DNA of 20,444 nucleotides from an uncultured Bacilli bacterium. GTDB lineage: Bacteria; Bacillota_I; Bacilli_A; RF39; UBA660. Positions 6,032 through 14,360 of the stretch are shown piece after piece (within the stretch, counting starts at the first letter, position 1; the number at the start of each line of letters is the position of its first letter). The stretch covers positions 1 through 20,444 of the forward strand of contig CAKPSW010000015.1 in the NCBI GenBank assembly GCA_934183705.1, read 5' to 3'. The notes beneath the pieces are model-generated. The model was not told where the DNA came from. It searched no databases and saw nothing but the letters and a program-made list of their open reading frames with translations. Both the position numbers and the translations under genes were made by a program.

Positions 6032-6577
6032 ATGAGTTATAGAATTAACTTTAATAGCACTTATGCTAATAGAGGTATGTCACTTGAGAATGATATTAAT
6101 GATACTAATAAGTATTATCTTACTTATGATATTGCTCTTATATATAAGAAACCTACTCCTATTAGGGTTACTAAGACTAATTATAATAATATGAGAATTA
6201 GTGATGGTTTTTTTGAAGAGCAATCTACTTTAGACTATAATGGTGTTTATAAGGGCTATTATATTGAATTTGATGCTAAGGAAACTAATAGTAATAGTAG
6301 TTTTCCTATTAGTAATATTCATGTTCATCAAATGGAATATATTAAAAAAGTAATTAGACATGGTGGTATTGTGTTTCTTATTGTTAGATTTAATAAATTA
6401 CATAAGGATTTTGTTATTACTGGAGATGATATCATTAAATTTATTTTAACTAATGATAGGAAGTCTATTCCATTATCTTACTTTGAAGATAATGGTTATA
6501 AGATTGATATTAAGTATGCTCCTAGAATTGACTATATTAAAATTGTGGATAAGATTATTATGGAGAAGATAAAATGA
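6032..6577 (+). CDS. recU: Holliday junction resolvase RecU
   Basis: The protein has 181 residues and cuts Holliday junctions during recombination and chromosome segregation. Family signatures are NRGMSLENDINDTN (13-26), the catalytic acid in TLDYNG (Asp68), the metal-binding stretch YYIEFDAKET (Asp81, Lys83) and FPISNIHVHQMEYIKK (91-106). Where I recall Bacillus RecU reading FEAKET, this protein has FDAKET, a conservative Glu-to-Asp change at an active-site position. AGGTGA lies 6 nt before the ATG. Its end overlaps the ponA start by 4 nt (ATGA), the classic recU-ponA pairing of Firmicutes, so the two are translationally coupled. Confidence 0.95.
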   Translation: MSYRINFNSTYANRGMSLENDINDTNKYYLTYDIALIYKKPTPIRVTKTNYNNMRISDGFFEEQSTLDYNGVYKGYYIEFDAKETNSNSSFPISNIHVHQMEYIKKVIRHGGIVFLIVRFNKLHKDFVITGDDIIKFILTNDRKSIPLSYFEDNGYKIDIKYAPRIDYIKIVDKIIMEKIK

Positions 6578-9500
6578 TTTTATTTGTTACAATTTTATTT
6601 GTTGTTATAATTATTTTGAGTATTATAGCTTTTGGAATAGATGGTTCTATTATACTTTTTATTACTTCACCATTATATATTGTGTACTTAAAGACAAATA
6701 ATATTAATATAAGGAAAAGGAATATTGATAAGGGTAATTTATCAGAAAGAAAGGAAGTTGAATTTGTGAGTTCTAGAGATAGGAAACGTGGGGTTGGTTT
6801 GGATGGTATTAAAAAGAGGATACCTAAAAAGAAGACTAATACTTTAAAGAATGAGAATAAGAGTGTTAGCAAAAAGTCTACTAGTAATAGTAGAGATAAT
6901 AGAAAGAATAGTAGAAAGAGTAATGATGATAAGAGTAAGAAGAGTCTACTTAGAAAGATTTTAACTATTATATTAGGTTTTGCTATTTTATGTGTATTTT
7001 TAGCAGGATTATTTATGCTATATATTGTAATTAGTACTGGTTCTTTTGATCCAGAGGCTCTTAAAAATCAGGATCAGACTGTTATATATGATAAAGATAA
7101 TAATGTTATTGCTACTTTAGGAGATCAAAAGAGGGAATCTATTACTTATGATGATTTACCAGAGGTTCTTATAGATGCTCTTATTGCTACTGAGGATTCT
7201 AGATATTATCAACATAATGGTGTTGATATGGCAAGATTTATTAAAGCTACTTTACTTAATTTAGTTGGTAGAGATGATGCTGGTGGTGCTTCTACGCTTA
7301 CGATGCAGACTGTTAAGAATAATTTGACTAAGAAGGATAATACTGAAACTAATAGAGTTAAGAAGATTATAAGAAAATTCCAAGATGTTTATTTATCGGT
7401 ATTCTTTATGGAAAAGAAATATAGTAAAAACGAGATTTTGGAAATGTATGTTAATGATAGTTGTCTTGGTGGTACTGTATATGGTGTTGAGGAAGCTAGT
7501 AAGTATTATTTTAATAAAAATGTTTCAGAGCTTAGTCTTCCAGAGGCTGCGATGTTAGCTGGTATGTATCAGGCTCCTAATAGATATAATCCTTATAAGA
7601 ATCCAGAGGCCGCTACTAAAAGAAGAAATACTGTTTTATCTTTAATGGTTAGACATGGTTATATTACTCAAGAGGAAGCTGATATGGCTAATAGTGTATC
7701 TATTGAGAGTATGATTAGTGATAGTGCTACTGAAAGTGATTATCAGGGATATATTGATACAGTTATAGAAGAAGTTGAAGATAAAACTGGTAATAATCCT
7801 CGTCAAGTATCTATGAAGATATATACTGCTATGGATAGAAATGTTCAAGATGGTATTAATAAGGTTCTTAGTGGTGAGGATCATTCTTGGGCTGATGATA
7901 CTGTTCAAGCTGGTGTTGCAGTTACTAATGTCAATGATGGTACTATTGTAGCTATTGGTGCTGGTCGTAATCGTAAGGCTGCTGATTGGAACTATGCTAC
8001 ACAATCACTTAGACAACCTGGTAGTACTGCTAAACCTTTATTTGATTATGGTCCTGGAATGGAATATAATGATTTTTCTACATATACTTTATTTAATGAT
8101 GAGCCTTGGACTTATACTAATGGTCCAGAGATTGGTAACTGGGATGGTACTTATCAGGGATTAATTACTTTAAGACAAGCACTTAGTGTATCGAGAAATA
8201 TTCCTGCACTTAAGGCTTTCCAACAAGTTGATAAAAAGAATATTGTTACTTTTGTTAATAGTTTGGGACTTGATGTTGCTTATAGTACTAAATCTGATAA
8301 TTATAAAAAGAATGAGATTACTGGTGCAGATAATGTTATTAATGAAGCCTACTCTATTGGTGGTATGTCTTATGGCGTTTCTCCTCTAGATATGGCGGAA
8401 GCTTATGCTTCATTTGCTAATGGTGGATATCATATTGAAACACATGCTGTTACTAAGATTGAATATAGAAGTACTGGTGAGGTTGTAGATTTTTCTGAAG
8501 AAAAAGAAAAAGTTATGTCTGATTCTACTGCTTATCTTATGAACAATGTTCTTAAATATGCCGTTGATTATGGATTTAATGGTGGCGCTAAAGTTTACGG
8601 TTCTACAGTAGCCGCTAAAACTGGTACCTCTAACCTATCTGAAGCTGATTGTAAGGCTAAAGGTATTCCTGTTGGTTCGGTTAATGATTTATGGACAGTG
8701 GCTTATACTCCTGAATATTCTGTTGCTTTATGGTATGGCTATGAAAAGGCTGATAGTAGTCATTATTTGTCTGGGGCTAGTGCTCCTAAAGATGCCGTTA
8801 TGAGATCTATTATGAAGTATATTCCTAAAACTACAAAACAATGGGATATGCCTTCCTCAGTTGTTAGTTCTACTGTTGAAAAAGAGACTTGGCCTTCCTT
8901 ATTACCTAGTGAATATACTCCTAGTGATATGGTTGTTACTGAATACTTTAAAAAGGGAACTCAACCTACTGAGGTATCGCAAAGATTTGCTAAGCTTGAT
9001 GATGTTACTAATTTAAATAAAACTAGTGTTAGTGGTGGTTATAAACTTACTTGGAATTGGAAAGTTCCTGATGTTCTTAATACTACTTATTTAACTAAAT
9101 ACTTTAATAATAGTGTATTTGGTAAGAGTTCTGCTAACTTTTTGCAGGCTAGACTTAATTATAATGGTGATACTTTAGGTGGTAATGGTTTTGGTATTTA
9201 TGTTAAATCTTCTTCTGGTAATCTAGAGAGAATTGCTTTTACTGATAAGAATGAATATACTTATCATCCTACTAGTAGTGGTGATATTGAACTTGTTGTT
9301 AAGGCTGAATATAAGAACTTTAAATCTAATGCTAGTAATGGCATATCTATTACTGTCAGTGGTAATGGTATTAGTAATGTTGATGATGAGTTATCTTTGA
9401 CTTTAACGGATAATAATACTAATTTTGATAAGGGTAACTATAAGGAAGTTGGACGTGGTGTTAAAGTTACTTATAACGGTAAGGATGTTACGGATAAAGC

Positions 9501-9663
9501 TATTATATCTTATAGTTTGAATGGTTCTCTTAAACTTACTGTTAGTTCTTTAGAGGATGCTATTAATGATCTTGAATCTGGAGAAGAGGCTGTGATTACT
9601 TATAGTGTTAAGTATTTGACTAGTCCTACTAAAAAGATTGAAAAAAATATTAAAATTAATTAA
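6574..9663 (+). CDS. ponA: class A penicillin-binding protein (PBP1), glycosyltransferase/transpeptidase
   Basis: The protein has 1029 residues and both polymerises and cross-links peptidoglycan. The GT51 domain (about 165-350) has EDSRYYQHNG (Glu207), GGASTLTMQ (237-245), RKFQDVYLS, where the usual Glu is Asp271, and EILEMYVN (287-294). The transpeptidase domain (about 445-735) has PGSTAK (Ser484, Lys487), SRN (540-542) and KTGTS (682-686). A C-terminal beta-rich region (about 790-1029) looks like fibronectin-type modules. The N terminus is odd: two hydrophobic stretches (2-20, 24-39), then a Lys/Ser/Asn-rich linker (41-124), then the usual membrane anchor (127-154), so three membrane segments are possible. 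The start overlaps recU by 4 nt. Confidence 0.96.
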   Translation: MILFVTILFVVIIILSIIAFGIDGSIILFITSPLYIVYLKTNNINIRKRNIDKGNLSERKEVEFVSSRDRKRGVGLDGIKKRIPKKKTNTLKNENKSVSKKSTSNSRDNRKNSRKSNDDKSKKSLLRKILTIILGFAILCVFLAGLFMLYIVISTGSFDPEALKNQDQTVIYDKDNNVIATLGDQKRESITYDDLPEVLIDALIATEDSRYYQHNGVDMARFIKATLLNLVGRDDAGGASTLTMQTVKNNLTKKDNTETNRVKKIIRKFQDVYLSVFFMEKKYSKNEILEMYVNDSCLGGTVYGVEEASKYYFNKNVSELSLPEAAMLAGMYQAPNRYNPYKNPEAATKRRNTVLSLMVRHGYITQEEADMANSVSIESMISDSATESDYQGYIDTVIEEVEDKTGNNPRQVSMKIYTAMDRNVQDGINKVLSGEDHSWADDTVQAGVAVTNVNDGTIVAIGAGRNRKAADWNYATQSLRQPGSTAKPLFDYGPGMEYNDFSTYTLFNDEPWTYTNGPEIGNWDGTYQGLITLRQALSVSRNIPALKAFQQVDKKNIVTFVNSLGLDVAYSTKSDNYKKNEITGADNVINEAYSIGGMSYGVSPLDMAEAYASFANGGYHIETHAVTKIEYRSTGEVVDFSEEKEKVMSDSTAYLMNNVLKYAVDYGFNGGAKVYGSTVAAKTGTSNLSEADCKAKGIPVGSVNDLWTVAYTPEYSVALWYGYEKADSSHYLSGASAPKDAVMRSIMKYIPKTTKQWDMPSSVVSSTVEKETWPSLLPSEYTPSDMVVTEYFKKGTQPTEVSQRFAKLDDVTNLNKTSVSGGYKLTWNWKVPDVLNTTYLTKYFNNSVFGKSSANFLQARLNYNGDTLGGNGFGIYVKSSSGNLERIAFTDKNEYTYHPTSSGDIELVVKAEYKNFKSNASNGISITVSGNGISNVDDELSLTLTDNNTNFDKGNYKEVGRGVKVTYNGKDVTDKAIISYSLNGSLKLTVSSLEDAINDLESGEEAVITYSVKYLTSPTKKIEKNIKIN

Positions 9664-9692
9664 AAGACTTGCCTTTATGGCAAGCCTTTTTT
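9662..9692 (+). terminator. terminator after ponA
   Basis: A perfect 6-bp stem (CTTGCC 9668-9673, GGCAAG 9679-9684) with the loop TTTAT is followed by CC and six T. Flanking A/T pairs extend the stem around one mismatch. It lies 7 bp from the end of the convergent gene at 9700 and may serve both. Confidence 0.85.
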
Positions 9693-9699
9693 GTTAATA

Positions 9700-11178
9700 T
9701 TATTCGCTATTTTTTCTTATATAATTGTAATAATACGATGAATTTTTCTTTAATTCTTTATTTAAGTTATCTATCCCTAATTCTTCTGCGAGAGTTTTAG
9801 AGTTTGAGAAAAGATTTGTTCCAATACCTAGTCTGTTTCCTTCTATTTCTACTCCCATTGCTCCTAGGGTTGTAGGAAACATATCCATAGTGGTAAATAT
9901 TCTGTTTTTGTTTTGGACATTGCTATCGTTATATACGTTTATGAAGGTATTGAATATTGTTCTTTTATAATCGTCATCTATTTTATAGAAGTTATTTTGC
10001 ATTGTTGGATGATCTCCAGTAATGATAATAGTGGTATTGTCATAAAATGGTTGCTCTTTTATCCAAGAGATAAATTCACTTACCATTTGATCAGAACAAT
10101 AGAAGGAGTTTGAGTAATGATTATCAAATATTTCATCGCAACTTTCATCTAAATAACCGTCCGCGAAATGGGTATCAGCGGTAAGAAGAGTTAGATTAAA
10201 TGGTTCGTTATCTTTTGATATTTCTGTTAGTTTTTCTTTGGCATAAGTAAATAGTTTTTTATCTTCAAATCCCCACCATTTATAGTAGTCACTAGATATT
10301 TTTCCTTCTTCGATAGCAGTATAATAATCATATATATTATAGTTGTGAGTGCTAAAATAGGCTTTTCTTCCTCCGAATTCGGAGTCTGATCCTATCATTA
10401 AATAATTGTTATAGCCTTCATCTTTTAGGATATCTCCTAGGGTTTTTATATTGGAGAATTTAGTGCTATTTGAAGAGTAGTCATCTACTTTTAGTTTTAG
10501 TGGTACTCCGGAAGTTTGGGCTATCATAGCCGCTACAGTCCAACTAGTTCCATATGTTTCTTCAGCTCCTCCTAATAGATTGGTATTGGAAAAGTTTAGG
10601 TTGTTTAGTGCCAGTTTCTCTAAATTAGGCATTATTGAGGCATCCATTACTCCACCATTTATTTTACTTACGTTAGTTGTTTCTGTTGATTCCATAAATA
10701 TATATATTAGGTTTCTTTTTTTATTGGGAAATTTTATTTCGACATCGTCTGGAGATACATAGTTATCTTTAAACAAGTCACTACTTGATAGTCCATTTAT
10801 AGCAAAGTCGAAAAAGCCTATATTTATTCCAAGACTTATTATGGATAATGCTAGTAATATACGTCCATATTTTGTTTTGTTTTTTATTGGTAATATTTGT
10901 AATTCTTTTTTTGTTTTGTTATTTTTTATATATATTTTTTTATCGAAGTTTATTGTTGGTAATAAAAGTATTGATAGAATTAATAGAAAAACAAAGAATT
11001 CTATTATATATGTTATTAGTTTTACTGGTTGACCCCCTACTCCAGATAATTTTAAGATGCTATACATATATTGATCAAATGAGGAATTATATATATTAGC
11101 TTTTAGATATACTGCTAGTAGAAATATTAGTGTGGATATTATTATTAATATATTTTCTTTTATGTAGTTTTTTTTCAT
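9700..11178 (-). CDS. membrane sulfatase-fold phosphoglycerol transferase (MdoB/LtaS-like)
   Basis: The protein has 492 residues. Three membrane segments (about 8-27, 52-76, 106-128) precede an extracellular alkaline-phosphatase/sulfatase-fold domain (154-460). Metal-site elements are IYIFMEST (Glu163), the likely Thr nucleophile in YGTSWT (Thr211), TADTHF (His337) and ITGDHPTM (Asp389, His390). The GTSWTVAAMIAQTSGVPL stretch is typical of MdoB/OpgB-type enzymes. LtaS itself has five membrane segments and a different GTFGA-type nucleophile region, so this is probably a phosphoglycerol transferase acting on an envelope glycolipid or polymer rather than true LtaS. AGAGGTGA precedes the ATG by 4 nt. 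A TATAAT (11197-11202) fits a -10. Confidence 0.88.
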   Translation of the reverse strand: MKKNYIKENILIIISTLIFLLAVYLKANIYNSSFDQYMYSILKLSGVGGQPVKLITYIIEFFVFLLILSILLLPTINFDKKIYIKNNKTKKELQILPIKNKTKYGRILLALSIISLGINIGFFDFAINGLSSSDLFKDNYVSPDDVEIKFPNKKRNLIYIFMESTETTNVSKINGGVMDASIMPNLEKLALNNLNFSNTNLLGGAEETYGTSWTVAAMIAQTSGVPLKLKVDDYSSNSTKFSNIKTLGDILKDEGYNNYLMIGSDSEFGGRKAYFSTHNYNIYDYYTAIEEGKISSDYYKWWGFEDKKLFTYAKEKLTEISKDNEPFNLTLLTADTHFADGYLDESCDEIFDNHYSNSFYCSDQMVSEFISWIKEQPFYDNTTIIITGDHPTMQNNFYKIDDDYKRTIFNTFINVYNDSNVQNKNRIFTTMDMFPTTLGAMGVEIEGNRLGIGTNLFSNSKTLAEELGIDNLNKELKKNSSYYYNYIRKNSE

Positions 11179-11215
11179 TTTGTCACCTCTTAATTAATTA
11201 TACAATAATTTAAGA

Positions 11216-11255
11216 TAAAATAAAAGATAGAATTTATTACTATATATTCTATCTT
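11216..11255 (-). terminator. terminator of asnB
   Basis: A perfect 10-bp inverted repeat (11224-11233 with 11246-11255) has a 12-nt loop; on the minus strand it leads into TTTATTTTAT. The U-tract is interrupted, so some read-through into the next gene is possible. The stop TAG (11249-11251) is inside the stem. Confidence 0.65.
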
Positions 11256-13057
11256 ACAACAAAATATTCATTATACCACTTTAAGAAGCTATATACGGCC
11301 CATATTTTTCTATAGTTATCTTTTTGTTTGTTTTTATGTTCCTCTAATATTTTTAATAAATAATCGTTATTAAATAATTCTTTGGATATATCTGTGTTAA
11401 AAGTATTTTTTATTTCTTCGTAGAAGTCTTCTTCTCTTATCCATTCTCTTATTGGTACGGGAAAGCCTAGTTTTTTCTTTTTATAGGCTTCATTTGGGAT
11501 TACTTTTTTAGCGGCATTTCTTAAGGCTACTTTGGTAGTTCCATTACTTACTTTATAATTTTTGGGTAACATTCTAGCTATATCAAATACTTTCATATCT
11601 GTAAATGGTACTCTGGATTCTATGGAATGAGCCATAGTCATTTTATCTACTATTGTTAGTATATTGTTACTAAGCCAATATCTTATGTCTACCGCTAGCA
11701 TCTTATCTAGTTTATTATAGTCTTTATATTCAGAATAGATATCTTTAACTATATCTTTATTCTTAATATAATTGTCTATCTTTAATACGTCTTTTAGTTC
11801 ATCATCATAGTATGTTCTATTAATACTAATATACGATTCTTCTAATGGTAGTCCTCTTCTTATAATGTATCTAGTAATTTTATTTTTTGGAAGAGGCCTA
11901 CAAATACTTGCCATTGCTTTTCTTATAAATAATGGTAATTTAGTATAAAAATTATCATCGTAGCTATTATATCCTCCAAAGAATTCATCTGCACCTTCTC
12001 CTGATAGTACTACTTTAACATCACGAGAAGCAAGTCTAGATAAGAAGTATACTGCTATGGCGCATCCATCAGCGGTTGGTTCATCCATGTGGTAATATAC
12101 TTCGGAAATGGCTTTCATATATTCTTCTTTACTAATTTTTTCGCTGATATTTTTTATGTTTAGTTTATTAGTTAGATCTTTAGCATAATCAATTTCACTA
12201 TACTTTGCTAAATCGAAACCTATAGTATAAGTTTTGTCTGGTTTAGCAAGACTTACTAAATAGGATGAATCAACACCACTAGATAAGAATGATCCTACTT
12301 CAACATCACTTATTAAATGATGACGAGTAGAATCTTTCATAGCCTTACCTATTTCATCTACTACTTCATCAAAGCTTTTATCAGTTTTGCCAAATTCTAC
12401 TTTAAAATATCTATCTATTTTTATCTTTCTTTTCTCTACATCTATCGTCATTGAATGTCCTTGTGGTAATCTATATACTCCTTTAAAGAATGTTTCGTCT
12501 GTTGGAGTAAAACTAAATGTTAGGTAAGCTCCTAGTAAATCTTTATTTAATTCTTTTTTAAATGTTGGATATGCTAAAAAACTTTTTATTTCTGAACCAA
12601 ATAATATTGTATCTTTATCTTGATAATAATATAATGGCTTAATACCAAACTGATCTCTTGATATGAATATTTCTCCTTTATTCTTATCATAAATAGCATA
12701 AGCAAACATACCTCTTAATTTTTTTGGTAAATCATGGCCCCACTTTTCATAACCATGTAATATTACTTCGGTATCTGATTCTGTAACGAATTTGTATTCA
12801 GTAAGTTCTTCTTTTAATTCTTTATAATTATATACTTCTCCATTATATATTATTAATATACTTTTATCTTCATTATATATTGGTTGATTTCCTCCTGCTA
12901 GGTCTATTATTGATAATCTTCTTTGTCCTAAGGCAACATCGCCAAGAGTGAATATACCTTCGGCATCTGGTCCTCTATGAATAATTTTTTCATTCATGCT
13001 TCTAATTAGTTTATCTTTATTTTTATCTTTACTTATAATTCCATTAATTCCACACAT
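11249..13057 (-). CDS. asnB: asparagine synthase, glutamine-hydrolysing
   Basis: The protein has 602 residues, close to the usual 610-630, and makes Asn from Asp, Gln and ATP. The glutaminase domain starts with the nucleophile Cys2 (MCGINGIIS) and includes RRLSIIDLAGG, YNGEVYN and GYEKWGHD. The synthetase domain has the pyrophosphate loop SSGVDSSY (about 260-267), SGEGADEFFGGY and the final SRVPFTDMKVFDIA region. GAGGT lies 6 nt before the ATG. Upstream are an extended -10 box and an 18-bp palindrome that could be an operator. The middle of the gene (about 11700-12850) differs from its 3' part in codon endings (T-ending rather than A/C-ending). Confidence 0.96.
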   Translation of the reverse strand: MCGINGIISKDKNKDKLIRSMNEKIIHRGPDAEGIFTLGDVALGQRRLSIIDLAGGNQPIYNEDKSILIIYNGEVYNYKELKEELTEYKFVTESDTEVILHGYEKWGHDLPKKLRGMFAYAIYDKNKGEIFISRDQFGIKPLYYYQDKDTILFGSEIKSFLAYPTFKKELNKDLLGAYLTFSFTPTDETFFKGVYRLPQGHSMTIDVEKRKIKIDRYFKVEFGKTDKSFDEVVDEIGKAMKDSTRHHLISDVEVGSFLSSGVDSSYLVSLAKPDKTYTIGFDLAKYSEIDYAKDLTNKLNIKNISEKISKEEYMKAISEVYYHMDEPTADGCAIAVYFLSRLASRDVKVVLSGEGADEFFGGYNSYDDNFYTKLPLFIRKAMASICRPLPKNKITRYIIRRGLPLEESYISINRTYYDDELKDVLKIDNYIKNKDIVKDIYSEYKDYNKLDKMLAVDIRYWLSNNILTIVDKMTMAHSIESRVPFTDMKVFDIARMLPKNYKVSNGTTKVALRNAAKKVIPNEAYKKKKLGFPVPIREWIREEDFYEEIKNTFNTDISKELFNNDYLLKILEEHKNKQKDNYRKIWAVYSFLKWYNEYFVVR

Positions 13058-13078
13058 ATTAATACCTCGCTTATACTT

Positions 13079-13087
13079 AGTATATCA
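13079..13087 (-). promoter_or_regulatory. extended -10 promoter candidate for asnB
   Basis: The minus strand reads TGATATACT, an extended -10. The leader to the asnB ATG would be about 15 nt. The -35 region has no clear match and is covered by the palindrome at 13100-13117. Confidence 0.45.
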
Positions 13088-13099
13088 CAAAAGAAGAGA

Positions 13100-13117
13100 A
13101 GTAAAAATATTTTTACT
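13100..13117. promoter_or_regulatory. 18-bp perfect palindrome in the asnB promoter region (operator candidate)
   Basis: AGTAAAAATATTTTTACT is its own reverse complement and sits about 13-30 bp upstream of the asnB -10 box, where a repressor or activator would bind. The regulator is unknown, and A/T-only palindromes arise easily in such DNA. Confidence 0.4.
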
Positions 13118-13143
13118 AATTATTTACTTTTTCTTTACAATAT

Positions 13144-13455
13144 TTACTTATTTTCTTTTTCTTTTATTTCATCTATATATTTATAATTTAAAGTGTTTTC
13201 TTTTGAAACGGTATTTATATTTTCAGAAAGTCTATGATGTTTTTCTTCTTTTTCACTATCCCTAGCAGCAATTTCTTGTTCAAATACCTCATTTATTCTT
13301 TCTTTACCAAGATTTGCTAAACACATTTTCATAGGTTCTGCTTTAGACATTATTCCGATTGCATTTGTTTTTTCTACCCATTCTTTAACACTAATTTTAT
13401 AACTATTTAACCCTGCTTGACTTTTAATTATGGCGAATTCGCCATAATTAAAATT
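13144..13455 (-). pseudogene. chimeric relic: KilA-N piece joined to BRO/DinD C-terminal piece
   Basis: The minus-strand frame is open through 13455-13144. It first reads NFNYGEFAIIKSQAGLNSYK and ISVKEWVEKTNAIGIMSKA, the central part of KilA-N domains (DNA-binding, phage and mobile elements). In KilA-N proteins this normally continues GRYGGTYAHKDIAFEF. Instead it goes on AEPMKMCLANLGKERINEVFEQEIAA, which is the BRO/DinD C-terminal motif also seen in the relic at 3606-3839, with Cys in place of the usual Trp. The switch falls on the shared residues Ser-Lys-Ala. The last 45 residues are Lys/Glu-rich and unassigned. No N-terminal KilA-N part or convincing start with ribosome site is seen, so I call it a relic, although the frame itself has no stop; an ATG at 13350 would allow 68 residues. 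Confidence 0.7.
13422..13453. repeat. 32-bp perfect palindrome
   Basis: Bases 13422-13453 are an exact palindrome with no loop, centred on GAATTC (13435-13440) with flanking GGC/GCC and AT-rich ends. It lies at the beginning of the KilA-N relic and encodes its NYGEFAII part. The mismatch at 13421/13454 marks its edges. Confidence 0.95.
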
Positions 13456-13480
13456 AAGATTATGAGTTCTATATAATCTT
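13456..13480 (-). terminator. hairpin after the original end of the radical SAM gene
   Basis: A perfect 8-bp inverted repeat (13456-13463 with 13473-13480) has a 9-nt loop and on the minus strand is followed by AATTTTAATT. It abuts the ancestral stop at 13480-13482, as expected for that gene's terminator. Confidence 0.45.
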
Positions 13481-13635
13481 TATATATTCTTTTTACTGAA
13501 TCTTTCTTTGTAAAAACAGTGTTTACATATATCTAGGTATACTTTATTATCATTAAATCCTTTAATGGTATTTTTGAATTTACTACTATTTATAATGTCT
13601 TTCATACTGCTTGTAAATATATTACCTAGATTGCT
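13480..13635 (-). pseudogene. detached 3' end of the radical SAM/SPASM gene
   Basis: Immediately after the TAA at 13636-13638 the same frame continues for 51 codons: SNLGNIFTSSMKDIINSS, then FNDNKVYLDICKHCFYKERF and a stop at 13480-13482. This is the normal end of SPASM proteins (xNLGNIFxxSLxEI...CxxC). The last two auxiliary-cluster cysteines are therefore beyond the stop. Restoring one codon (CAA or GAA for TAA) would give a 273-residue protein. Confidence 0.85.
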
Positions 13636-14301
13636 TTATCCGTCACTATCTAAACAGCAGATACTTACCATACCGTCTGATAATATGGCTAATTGGGTTT
13701 TTGCTCCAAGACATGTACCTTCTTCTTTGTAGTAGTTATTATTAGTGCTAGGCCAAGTAAATTTACTATCTAAACTTAAATATATTTTATTATCTAGTTT
13801 CATCTTATCATATAATTTATTTACTTTATACTTAAATTTAATCATATCTAGATATTTGTTGTTTACTTTATCTATGCTTTTATCTAATGTCCAAAATCTA
13901 TAATTTATATATGGATATTTTAGGTTATCTACCACTGTAAATATATCTTCTAGATATGTGTCTTTTTTGTTTTCACTATGTAGTGATATGTTTATTTGAT
14001 ATATATTATCATACTTACTTAATATATTTAATCTTTCTTTTAGGAATACTCCATTAGTAGTTAAGCATACTTTTTTATTGTACTTCTTGCATATACTTAG
14101 TATATTATCTAAATTATGATGAGTAAGTGGTTCTCCTTTTAGATGTAAGTAGATATAATCAGTATAATTATTTATTTTTTTTATTACTTCTTCAAATTCT
14201 TTAGGAGTCATTTCTTTTTTGGGGCGAAGTGAAGTGCTACAAAAAGAGCAATTTAAATTGCAAATATTAGTTATTTCTATATATATTCTTTTGAATTTCA
14301 T
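13636..14301 (-). CDS. radical SAM/SPASM domain protein, truncated by in-frame TAA
   Basis: The 221 residues before the stop contain the radical SAM cluster motif CNLNCSFC (Cys14, Cys18, Cys21), which binds the 4Fe-4S cluster that cleaves SAM. The GEP-like motif is LKGEP, and NISLHS lies in a core beta strand. The first SPASM cysteines are in GTCLGAK and ISICCLDSDG at the very end. The stop after DSDG cuts the SPASM domain before its final CxxC, so the product is probably inactive unless the stop is read through or is a sequencing error. Such proteins modify peptides or small molecules; no precursor peptide gene is seen nearby. AAAGGA lies about 10 nt before the ATG. Confidence 0.85.
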   Translation of the reverse strand: MKFKRIYIEITNICNLNCSFCSTSLRPKKEMTPKEFEEVIKKINNYTDYIYLHLKGEPLTHHNLDNILSICKKYNKKVCLTTNGVFLKERLNILSKYDNIYQINISLHSENKKDTYLEDIFTVVDNLKYPYINYRFWTLDKSIDKVNNKYLDMIKFKYKVNKLYDKMKLDNKIYLSLDSKFTWPSTNNNYYKEEGTCLGAKTQLAILSDGMVSICCLDSDG

Positions 14302-14327
14302 ACTTAATCATTCCTTTAATAAAGTGT

Positions 14328-14360
14328 TTATTTTAAGACTTAGGATAAGGCTTAAAATAA
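14328..14360. repeat. long inverted repeat upstream of the radical SAM gene
   Basis: Perfect 10-bp arms (14328-14337, 14351-14360) enclose an inner CTTA/TAAG pair separated by a single A/G mismatch, leaving a 3-nt loop. It sits 27 bp upstream of the radical SAM start and directly beside the nth terminator, and may be a regulator site or part of that terminator. Confidence 0.7.

Noticed and set aside
13636..13638. TAA in the radical SAM gene as a recoded amino acid
   Set aside because: TAA is used as a normal stop by other genes here and no recoding element is apparent; mutation or sequencing error is simpler.
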